Source: Gnetum montanum (taxonomy: Eukaryota > Streptophyta > Gnetopsida > Gnetales > Gnetaceae). Taken from it: 64,000 nt of DNA. Below, piece by piece: positions 11,408 through 20,940 of this stretch. Within the stretch, counting starts at the first letter, position 1. Each line of letters opens with the position of its first letter. The notes below the pieces were generated by a model. It had not been told where the DNA came from. It saw only the letters and a list, made by a program, of their open reading frames with translations, and searched no databases. The stretch is taken from the NCBI GenBank assembly GCA_015680685.1, contig MNCI01011864.1, positions 770,180-834,179 on the forward strand, given 5' to 3'. Made by a program: the position numbers and the translations under genes.

Positions 11408-13029
11408 TGAAACACCACAAAATTTTGGACTACCACTTCTCAACTGCAAATTTGTCTAAGTGTCAAAACGATGATACTTTCTACAAATTTGTCTAAGTGC
11501 TAGGACTATGCTCTCCACTGTAGTAAAGCATAGTTAGCTTCAATAGCCAATATTCTACAATTTTGGCTAAGTGTCTAAACGAGGTCACAAGTTGCAAAAT
11601 TTTTTTGTGTTAACACTACGATCACCACTGCTAAGACTATGCTCTAGAGCGTAGTCAACATAGTCAACACACAACAGTCAGTTTTGTAATATTTTTTCTA
11701 AGTGTCAAAATGACGACCTAAGTTGTAGATTTTTTTAAGTGCTGAGACTACACTCTCCATTGCTAGGACTATGCTCTAGAGTGTAGTTAGCATGAAAACA
11801 CTAGTTTTGGCATTTCTTTTAACTGTCAGGATTATGCTCTACAGCGTAGTTAAGCGTCAATAGTTTGGAACCTCCTTTTTTACAAGATTTTTCTTAGTAC
11901 CAAGACTACGCTCTCCATTGCCAAGAGTATGCTCTAGAGTATAGTCAAGCATAGTCAGTTCAGAAGCCAGATTTTGTAGGAATTTCTTTAAGTGTTGAGA
12001 CTATGCTCACCCCCATTTGGGAGTGCAAGTAGCCTGCTTTGGAGTGTAGTCAACACTTAGCCACATTTTGCTAGTTTCTTGCTAGATTTTGCCTAAGTCT
12101 GGGACTATGCTCTCACCCAGTCTAGACCGTAGTCAACCGTAAACATGCAAAATAGCCTCCAAAGGCCTCCACAATGTAGCATCAACATTCACCTCATCTC
12201 CAAGACATCTCCAGTGGTAGCATTTACCTTTTTTGCATCCCCCTTCTCCCCGAAATTGTAACTATGCTCAACACCACTTCCCATAGTGGACAGTGTAGTC
12301 CCCGAGGGCTGTCTCCAAAAGTTGCATTTTTTGGCATTTTCTCAAGTACATTACGGTTTCCTTGGCATTTGCATGAGCAATTGGCAAGTGTAGTCACAAT
12401 CTCTCAACCTTGTAGAGTTCATCAATGGACAACACAATCTAACATCATTTGTTATAGTGGAGAGCATAGTTGGGGTACAGCATAGTCCCAACTACCTCAT
12501 AGCGTAGTCTCAACTATCACATTACCACATGGTGCTCAATCTGCATTTTGGGCTAACCCTAGCCTTATAAATACCCCTATGCCCTCAACATTTTGGAGGT
12601 TGGCATTTTCATTTGGCATCCAAAATTTTGGCATTCGTCACTTAGCATTTTGGGCAAACGAGACCCAAAGGCATCAACAAAGAGGTAGAGTTGCATTCTA
12701 CAACCCACCACAGCCCCACCCTAGCCCTGTAGGACACCACAGTCCATCATACACTACGATGGCCAACCCAGTAGGCATGGACACCATAACAAGCACTAGA
12801 CTTCATAGCCCAACACCACTAAGACTGTGACTATGCTCTCCACTACACCTATTGTATACTACATACCTTATAAACCCCATTTGGAGCTAACTACGCTCAA
12901 TCCCATTTGAGGTGGTGTTCTATTTCTCTCTCCTACATTTTTCACATTTTCTTTGCATTTTTCAAGCACTGTCACATTGAAACTATGCTCAAGCAGTAGT
13001 TTCCATGGGTTGGCACCCTTGTTTCAACA
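11408..13029 (+). repeat. 3' LTR of element A, truncated
   Basis: Aligns with 3624-5190 from its first base, with the same palindrome repeats and the TATA box at 12565. Similarity stops after a GTTTCAAC block at about 13029, so some 310 bp of the LTR end are missing. Substitutions against the 5' LTR are frequent, which indicates an old insertion. Confidence 0.7.
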
Positions 13030-14330
13030 TCAAACTATTACTTGTCCAGAAGAATCTTACGAAGGATTACCTTTCAATTTCATTGGAGGATATATCAAAT
13101 ACATCGGATGCAAACTAAAGATTAAATGTGGTCCTCAATGTAATCATCATAAATCAAAGTTTCCTAATGCATGCTTCCTCCTTGCTAACCGTGTTCTTGT
13201 GATTAATCATTTAATTGATGATGTGTATATTTTCTCATTGTTTCCCTCCGCATCAAATAGCCATGTAGGTTCTGATATTTAGGGGTCTCTCAATCATGAG
13301 AAATCCTCCACAAGATTTGGTTTCAATGCAATTGATCAAAAATTTGAAGATGCAAAATAATAATAATAATGTACATTGTTATTTTAATGGCTTAATTCCA
13401 AGTGGTAAAAGTGGTTTTAGATAAAAAAAAATAGATTGTGAAGTATGGATAAAAGATACAAAATGTGAATGGCTAACGTTAGCTAAAAACATAAGCTATC
13501 CAATGAAAGAAAGGAAAAAATTGATTTCTTTATCCATGGACACCCATGTACACAATCAACCAGAAACCTTCAAATTACATATTGCTCAAGATCAATACAT
13601 TGCAAATGTTAATAAATGTATGGAATATACATTGATGGTAAAATTTATGAATTGTGCCTTACAACACAACACAATTTCCTAAAAAAATATGTCTCAGGTT
13701 ACAGTGAGATGGAGTATGCCAAGAGACCAGCAAAGGTGAACAATTTTGCAGAGGCAAACTCCAAAAGGCAAAGGAAAAGAGCAACTAAAGAGGTGGAAGA
13801 AGGAACAAAAGTAACAAGCCAAGGTGTAGAAAGGGGAGATCATCTCTCTAGTTTCCTCCATTTGAAAAAGGAGACATACATAGCCCAAGCGAGTTATTAG
13901 ATTCGGAGGAACTTAAAATCCCACCTGTAGATGTCCTTTTCCTTTTTGATGATTTTCTCAACCATTTTAAGTCCTTTCAAGTTGAGGAAGAGGACCTAAA
14001 ATATGGATTTTATTTGAATAAGAAATTTTCCCTTAGCTTATCGATGGTCCAACGACCCCAAAGTAAGGATCTGTTGGAGGAGGTTTACCTATTGGAAGTG
14101 CGAGTTGGAAAACTACTCCAAAAAGCTAAAGATCTGATGATAGAAATTTGAGGCTCCTTAGTGAGCGAAGTGCTTTTCCTTCCTTGCTTTAGTTCTTCTT
14201 GTTCATTTCAAAGTTATGAACTTCAGTTATTACTATAAACTTGGTTGTGTATGGTTGTTGAATTTGGATGCAAATGTAATTTACTTTAAGTATTTGATCA
14301 TAAAGTTTGTTCACTTTAGTTTCAGAAGTG
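13030..14330 (+). pseudogene. unrecognised coding-like relic
   Basis: Two stretches read like former protein. At 13030-13279 the frame contains TITCPEESYEGLPFNFIGGY and a Cys/His cluster (CGPQCNHHKSKFPNAC). At about 13860-14150 it contains PPVDVLFLFDDFLNHFKSFQ followed by a Leu/Lys-rich, possibly coiled-coil tail ending in TGA near 14150. Between them is A-rich sequence with a short (AAT)n run near 13360 and a Lys/Arg-rich ORF at 13616-13900. I do not recognise the family. It lies between the truncated LTR of A and the start of visible similarity to element D at about 14330, so it may be flank, a captured gene piece, or part of element F. Confidence 0.35.
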
Positions 14331-15109
14331 AAGTTATGGGGTTGGAAAGACATGTTACCCATGCTTAAAGGCACCTCTCTAACTAAGGCCCCTTTCACTC
14401 TTTTCTTCTCCTTTCTTCTTTCTTTGAAATGGTGAGCAATTTGTGAGGATGTTTCTATTCCTTGAAGGGTGGAATGGTCTAATGTGCTAATGCAAAGTCA
14501 CTGGAAGTGGATGGTCTTGATTCTGATAAAGGATAGAAACTATCACGTCATATTAATCACATCCTCCACAAGGGACTTCATGTGACCAAAATGCGAAACT
14601 CTATTCCATACTCTCTCTCTCTCTCATCCATGTATTCTTCCCATGTACCACCTCACTACCTCTTCTCATGATTGTATCGATGGGTTCATTTTGAGACAAT
14701 CTTAATTCTTTGATGGTTGCTTCAATGATTTGGTTTTTAACAATCCACAACCATTAATCATCCTTTGGGTCCACAAACTTCTTGGTTTGAGGGCATGCAA
14801 GGGCATTAAGGGCATGAGGCTACTATGGGGAGGACCCTTTTGCATACTCCTTGGCTGGGATGTTTAAGTTCCTTATCACTTAGGCATTTTGTTTTGAGAA
14901 CCTTTGTTTTCCACTTCGATACATCTAGTTTTTCCACTCATTGACAATTAATCTCCTTCTAAATGTCCTTTCCAAGTGTAATTCTAAGCCCTTTTTACAC
15001 ATTTGTCCTTATTCTAGTTTTTTTGGCTTCCTCTAGATTCCAATTTTATGGAAAAACTCCTTTTTTTACTTAGTTTTTAAATTGTGAAAATTTTGATTTT
15101 TGGCTATGT

Positions 15110-15190
15110 CAACACATTAGCCCAATGTGTCGATGCATCCCTGTTGATGTAGCACAAAAATAGTATAAATACACTATAGAAGTTAGAAAA
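15110..15190 (+). promoter_or_regulatory. internal promoter-like block before ORF3 in element F
   Basis: A GATGCATC motif (15132) is followed by TATAAATA at 15164-15171, about 440 bp before the ORF3 ATG at 15611. The arrangement copies the LTR promoter of this family (GATGCATT/GGCCTCGT motifs and then TTATAAATAC at 16275-16284). Element D has the same arrangement at 55986-56090. Promoter activity is inferred, not shown. Confidence 0.5.
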
Positions 15191-15610
15191 TTTTTCACAT
15201 TTACTTCATAATGCTAGGGGAGTTTTTGCAATTTTTAGAGCCTAGAGCCTTCCTGAGTCCATAACTTTCTAACCGCTTGTCCAAATCTACTCATTCTTCT
15301 ATCCTGCAACTACCAAAGGTGAGCTTTATGTTGTGAAAGCCATAATCCTATGGTTTTTAATAAAAAAAAATTTAGAAATTTTCTAACACCTAAATGGTTT
15401 AACTAATAAAATAATATTAAACATCACTAATTCACCTAAGTTGAACCTCACCAAAAAACTCAAGTAGCCATTATAGTAAAATAATACTAAAATAATCAAT
15501 TTGTCATGATCACAAATTAACCTAGGTGTAACTATCCAAATGAGACAAGGTATCAAAGTGTTATAAGTTACACATAAAACACTAATTCTTGACTATGTTT
15601 ATGATCATAG

Positions 15611-16100
15611 ATGGCACCAAAGAAACTATAGGAAGAAGGACCATCCTAACCATAGGAGAAGTGGTTGAGAGGGGGAAGGGGCCAATAGCCACAACAACTC
15701 TAGGAGGTTGAAGTGAAATCTATTCGTTAGATTCCCATTGCAAAAATAGGACAGTCTAGGCAAGATAAGGTGCCAAGGCCTTAACCAAATCTAGAGGTCA
15801 CCTTGATCGAGGCCTGCCTAAAACAAATTCATTCTAAGAAAGTCTAAAGTGAATTTCTCTAGGAACTTAACAATGGTTCCTTCTAAGACTTGGAGCTAGA
15901 AGAGGTGAAGACACAACTACAAGGATATCCCTTGTGGCCCATCCTCACTTTCAATGGGGAATGGTACAAGGGAAAGACTAGCTCTTCTAGAACAATCGAT
16001 AGGCGGACAAGATCATAAAAGATCAAGGACATCAACGTGTCCTACTTGATCAAGGCTATTACAAAGGCACTCTAGTTGCCTGATTCTAGGGAAACTTTGG
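15611..16100 (+). pseudogene. ORF3 of element F, N-terminal piece
   Basis: The ATG at 15611 begins ATGGCACCAAAG, matching the ORF3 start of element D at 55517. The frame then carries many TAG stops. A block translating like YPLWPILTFNGEWYK (about 15925-15970) matches SPLWPILSESGAWYL in element C. Similarity to D runs to about 16100, where a single N marks a contig join. About 300 bp of ORF3 present in D are absent before similarity resumes at 17034. Confidence 0.6.
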
Positions 16101-16101
16101 N

Positions 16102-17033
16102 TAGCTTTGATATCTTAGCCCCAATATCTTGACTTGGATATCTTAACCCCAGTATCTTGGATCTGATATCTTAGCCCCAATATCTTGACCCTATTGACTA
16201 GGCCCTATCAACTAGGCCCCATCAACGTAAATGATGCATTGACGAGGCCTCGTTGATGTAGTGTCTATTTTCGCTTATAAATACGCCTGCTCCCATCATG
16301 TATTGACATTCTTTTGTTAATAGAGTAGTCAAACTCTTGCAGTTTTATTCCATAATCTTAGAGAATAGTCAATGAGTGCCTGCAGTGTGGCTTTGAGTTA
16401 GTTGTATGGCATCTTATTCAAGTGGTAATGTACTTGGACATATTGCATGAATGATAATAAGATCGAGATTGATGCTTATTCATTATAGCACTTTGATTTA
16501 GATTGAATTTACTTTCCATGTAATTTATGTTTCATGTACTTAGTTAATATTTATGTTTTCATGCATGTTAATGAATTGGTGGAATGAGAGCGACTAGTTT
16601 CAAGCGTAAACACATATTTGCTTGGTAATCCTAGCAATGTTATTGCTTGGTTTGCCTAGTAGCATAGCACTTGGTAATCCTAGTAGTAGATACGTGGGTT
16701 TAGGATGTGTACGGTAAGCTGGGAATGGACACTCATCGCCCGTAGGCTAGTTTAGACTTTACTTTCCATTATTAATTAGTTTAAACAAATGATTTCATTA
16801 TTATTGTTAGAAGTAGCATAAGGCCAAAATAACATCAAGAATTATATGCCTCACTCTGGACTAAACCATACATGACAAAGCTACCACTAGTCCAAGTGGG
16901 AAGACAATGAACTACAATCAAGACATAACAACTGAGGTGCCACAACTAGTCCCATCCACGAAATTTGACCAGATAGTGCATGAATGCTTGTCATTTGTAT
17001 GGTTGGATGTGGGGGATACCTTGCCGCTCATCA
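16102..17033 (+). repeat. LTR H, Athila-like family, within ORF3 of element F
   Basis: It has the same plan as the 3' LTR of F: upstream motif repeats, TATA box TTATAAATAC at 16275-16284, GGTAATCCTAGYA repeats near 16620-16690, and an end CTTGCCGCTCATCA at 17033. Its upstream part is a mix: three to four GATATCTTAGCCCC / AATATCTTGACC repeats (16110-16190) and then the GATGCATT and GAGGCCTCGTTGATG type. No primer binding site follows, so it may be solo or the 3' LTR of a lost element. Its left edge is uncertain because of the N at 16101. Confidence 0.6.
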
Positions 17034-17232
17034 CCTTGTCTAATCCCAAAACTTTGCAAAAGGGAAGGAATAGCTCATTATGCAAATGATATGCTTCGTC
17101 ATGCTCTTACTACATCTTGGTAGGAGATGATGAAAGATAAGGCATCCACCAAGCTACTTGAAGAGGAGTGGCTATCACCACAACCACCTACTAAAGAAAC
17201 AACACAGAGGCTTATGCAACGATTGAGTGCAT
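17034..17232 (+). pseudogene. ORF3 of element F, middle piece before element B
   Basis: AAACTTTGCAAAAGGG at about 17046 and CCACCTACTAAAGAAACAAC at about 17187 match ORF3 of element D (54690 and 54530, minus strand). The frame corresponds to the LPFSCLIRKLCKR-type block and the coiled-coil region after it. The piece ends at the TGCAT target site of element B and continues at 29056. Confidence 0.6.
17228..17232. other. target-site duplication of element B, left copy
   Basis: TGCAT at 17228-17232 is repeated at 29051-29055, directly outside the two LTR ends of element B. Confidence 0.8.
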
Positions 17233-18889
17233 TGTAATGAAAGAAAATGTTGGTGGTTGGAATCACCAAGGGATTAATGGATGCACAACCTTAACCCCAC
17301 CTCCGTGCGAAGGCCTTGCTAGAAACAAAGGCGGAGCACCTTGAATAGTCTTGTCAATTGAATAGGGATTTTACCAGTTGTAACCAAGGAAATGGGTGCA
17401 ACTGGGAGGTGGCTTTGTTAGCCAAAAATGCAAATGCAAGTGATGTGAAACGATACTAAGTGTCAAAGAAATGTTTCACGATGTTAAGTGTAGAGTATAG
17501 CAATGGAATGGGGGCAAGCATAGCCAAGGGTTTTGACTAAAACAAGGGTGTCAAGCTACAGAGACTATTGCCCAAGCATAGTTCAACATGACAATGTGTG
17601 AAGAAATGCAAAAAGATGCAAGGAAAATGCAAGAAAATTCTAGAAACGAAAGAGAGAAATGGAACACCACCCTAAATGAAAGCGTAGTTAACTCCAAAAG
17701 GGTCTCAAAACATACACAGTGTATAACAAACATAGTGGAAGCATATTCATAGTCTCAGTGGTGTCAAGTCATGAAGTCTGGTGCTTACCATGATGAATTG
17801 TCCCTATTGGGTTGGCCACCGTGGTGTACTGTGTGGTGTTCTGCAGGGCTATAATGGGGCTGCGATGTACTATGCTGTGTAGGGCTATAGCAAGGTTGCA
17901 ATGTATCATGAAGTGCAAGGCTACAATGGGGCCATGGTATACCATACCGTGTAGAGCTACAACGGGACCATGGTGTACCATGCAGTGTAGCGATGCCTCT
18001 CTATTAGTGTGGTGTGCTCTGGGTCTCATTCACCCATGAAGCTAAGTGCCAAGATACCAAGATGCCAAATTCCAAATGAAAGTGTCTATTGCCCATCCCT
18101 AAAATGTTAAGGCACAGGGATATTTATAAGGTTAGGGATAGCCCAAAATGTAGACTAAGTACCATGTGGTGGTGCGATGGGTGGGAAGAGCGTAGTAGCT
18201 ATAGTAGTGAGCGTAGTTGCTACAGTAGCGAGCGTAGTAGCACAACACTTAAAATTTTTTTGTAAAATTGGTCATTTGTGTGTTGGCTACACTTGCTACA
18301 CTCTCGAGCATAGCAGCTACAATGTCGAGGGTGGAAAAATACTTCGAAAAATTCTGCAAAATTGACCATTTATGTGTTGGCTATGCTTGGTATGCTCTTG
18401 AGTGTATCAGAGCATAGTAGTTACAGTGACAAGTGTAGTAGAGTGTAGCAACTACAGTGTTAAGCATAGCAACTATAGTGTTGAGCGTAGTAGAACACTT
18501 AGAAAATTTTTGCAAAACTAGCCATTTGTGTGTTGGCTACACTTGCTATGCTCTCGAGCATAGCAGAGAATAGTAGCTACAGTGTCGAGTGTAGCACAAT
18601 ACTTAGAAAAATTCTACAAAATTTGACCTTGTTTGGACACTTAGCCAAAATTGCAAAAGATTGGCCATTGAAGTTGACTATGCTCTATTGCAGTGGAGAG
18701 CGTGGTCCCATCACTTAGAAAAATTTGTAGAAAGTGCCATAATTTTGACACTTAGAAAAATTTTGCAAATTTAGCAATTGGAGCTAACTACACTCAACAC
18801 TTAGAAAAATTTTGGCAAAGTGCCACCATTTTGACACTTAGAAAAATATACAATCAACACACCAAGATTTAAAATTTTGTGGTGTTTCA
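17233..18889 (-). repeat. 3' LTR of element B
   Basis: Bounded by TGTAA on the left and GTTTCA on the right (TGAAAC...TTACA on the minus strand). It aligns with 27458-29050 but with many substitutions; the outer 150 bp look about 80% identical by eye. The repeat units upstream of the TATA box (18121-18128) differ from those of element A: a roughly 90-150 bp unit with GTGTGTTGGCTACACTTGC and TAGCAGCTAC words, at about 18245, 18333, 18487 and 18598. Confidence 0.8.
17815..17985 (-). repeat. 42 bp tandem repeats in the LTRs of element B
   Basis: Three to four copies of a roughly 42 bp unit around GGGCTACAATGGGGCTACGA and TGTACCATGCGGTGTA. The same array is at about 28060-28205 in the other LTR. 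Element A has only one or two copies at the matching site (about 4880-4930), so the array expanded in B. Confidence 0.6.
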
Positions 18890-18902
18890 ATGGTCCCTCT
18901 TT
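18890..18902 (-). other. polypurine tract of element B
   Basis: The minus strand reads AAAGAGGGACCAT directly before the 3' LTR start, equivalent to 11395-11407 in element A. Confidence 0.7.
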
Positions 18903-20940
18903 GTTGACATCTAGAGGAGTGGCTTGAGAGACGTTGACAAAAAATCATAAAACACCACAATAGATATGGCACTGACATTGCTCGTCGGTACATGATCAGG
19001 TGTCGTTTCACCATGCTTAAAAGTGTTATGAATAGTGGTATGCTGAGGGAAAAGGGTGTAAGTAATGCTTTAAGAAGATGAAATGCAAACAGGAGAGATG
19101 AAATGCAAACAATGATGTAAGATGCAAAGTCAGCACGGTTAACAGTGATTATGGCATGGAGTGGCTTGCCCCTAAAACGTTGATCTCTCATTAGAATTTT
19201 TATGAGAAAGTCAAAGTTGATCCAAGGCTAGGCTGGTTGCGAAGCTACAGCATTGTCAATTTGCTTGGGGATGTGTTTTTTTCCCTTTTTTTTTTTGCAT
19301 TTTTTGCTTTTTTCTTTCTTTGCTTTACTATGAGGCGAACCTTGGTTGGGTTTGGCTTACTGCTAGCTACAAGGTGTGGACCATTAAGTAGATGCGTTTG
19401 CTTTGTTGCAATTGCATCACATCTATAAGATAGGTGTTTCCTCCCTAGGATAAGTTGCATTACATCCACTTGGACCTTGACCAACCAACAAAGGCTCCTC
19501 ACAAAATGAGTTATGTTACGTCCACCATGGGTTCTACAGTTAATGTGAAGAAAATGCCATATGCATCACAATGCATATGCATTAGAGGGATGTGCAATCG
19601 TGAGTATGTGGGGATGAGAGGCTACTGGGATGAAGGAGTGGATGTGCATAGGATGTAATTGGATGAGGGGGATGTGCACTCTTAAGTGGCTTAACTAGTC
19701 TAATCATGCACATCGAAGTGATGTGGTGACTTGTTGCAATGAAATGCATCTCTTCACAACTGCCTCCAAGGCTTTGTCCTACAAACACAACTCTAAGATA
19801 ATAAGAAAACCACAAAATGTGAAATGCAAGTGCAAATGCCAGATGTGATTATGCTGCAAGTGCTGGATGCAAAGATGTTGCAAATGTGTCAAATGCTGCA
19901 CCAATTGCAAGTGCTCAGGAAGCCAGTGAAAGTGCTAGGGCGATAATGCTGCAAGTGCTCCAAAGGCCACATCTATGGTAGGTGCTCTAAAAGATTAGCA
20001 GATTGATGGAAGGCAATGATGCTGTGAATGCACAAACCTAGTTTAAGGTCCTGGCTAATCGCGAACCCAGTTAAGGTCCTGGTAGACCATGAACCCAGTT
20101 TAAGGTCTTGGCAGACCATGGGGCGCTAGTTTACAATCCTAGCAGACTACTATGTGCACATTTAACATCATAGCGGATGAGCTATTGTGCTAGTTTAATG
20201 TCATGACCCAAGGACGATCTATGCCAATTTACAATCATAGTGGATTGCTACACTAGTTTATAGTCATAGTGGGCATTTGCACTAATTTATAGTCATAGCG
20301 GATGAGTGCTTACCTTGCTTGTGTAAGGTGTGATGCTGCATGCGTAGTCGTGCTATGTGCCTGCAAGATCCTACAAAAATCAACTAGAAAAACAACATGA
20401 AGAGACACCTATTGTAAATAGAGTTAAAATGCACAAATGTAAAGAAAGCAATGCTAAGAGCGATAATTTTAGATCGTTCCAGGCTGCAACAGTAGTTTAA
20501 GACCATTTTGGGCCATAGAGTGTTGCTAGTTTTGGGCCATTAATAATAGTTTAAACCCATTTTGGTTCATTAATGATAATTTAAGGTCATTCTGGGCTAT
20601 ATGTTGCTAGTTTAAGGCCATGGTAGGCCATAGGTTGCTAGTTTAAAGCCATTCTAGACTATGGGCTAGTTTAAGGCCTTTTCAGGCCATGTGTTTTTTG
20701 TAGTTTTAGTTTTATGTGTTTTTGATGTTTTTTAAATGCAATGCGTAAGCTAAGTTGATGAACGTGTAAACAAAGCAAAAAGTAATGCATGAACAAAATG
20801 AAATGTGTGATCTAAGTGAGTAGGAAAAATGTAAATGTGTAGGCTAGTGCGATGTAAATGAAAGTCAAAAATGCATGGCAAGTGGAGGCAAGGGGTAGGC
20901 AGGCACCTAGTGCATTTTTAGCTAAGGGAGTGCCTTGATC
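18903..20940 (-). other. 3' untranslated and tandem-repeat region of element B
   Basis: Matches 9360-11394 of element A in reverse, including both tandem arrays (about 20020-20350 around the TTTAATGTCATAGC words, and 20480-20700 around AGTTTAAGGCCATTTTGGGCC). Only short ORFs are present, none credible. Confidence 0.6.

Larger units (their letters stand above)
3624..13029 (+). mobile_element. element A: gag-protease-only Ty3/gypsy retrotransposon, 3' LTR truncated
   Basis: The order is 5' LTR 3624-5498, primer binding site, tandem repeats, degenerate gag, degenerate aspartic protease, tandem-repeat 3' region, polypurine tract, and 3' LTR from 11408. No reverse transcriptase, RNase H or integrase is found between the protease (ending about 9300) and the polypurine tract at 11395, so the element looks non-autonomous. 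The 3' LTR loses similarity to the 5' LTR at about 13029, near its expected 3' quarter. No right-hand target duplication can therefore be checked; the left flank is TTATA. Gag and protease resemble the plant Tat (Ogre/Retand-like) lineage. Element B at 17233-29050 is the same family in opposite orientation. Confidence 0.8.

Noticed and set aside
17034-17040. Target-site duplication CCTTG for LTR H
   Set aside because: CCTTG follows the LTR end, but the left side reads CTTTGG then N, so no matching copy can be shown.
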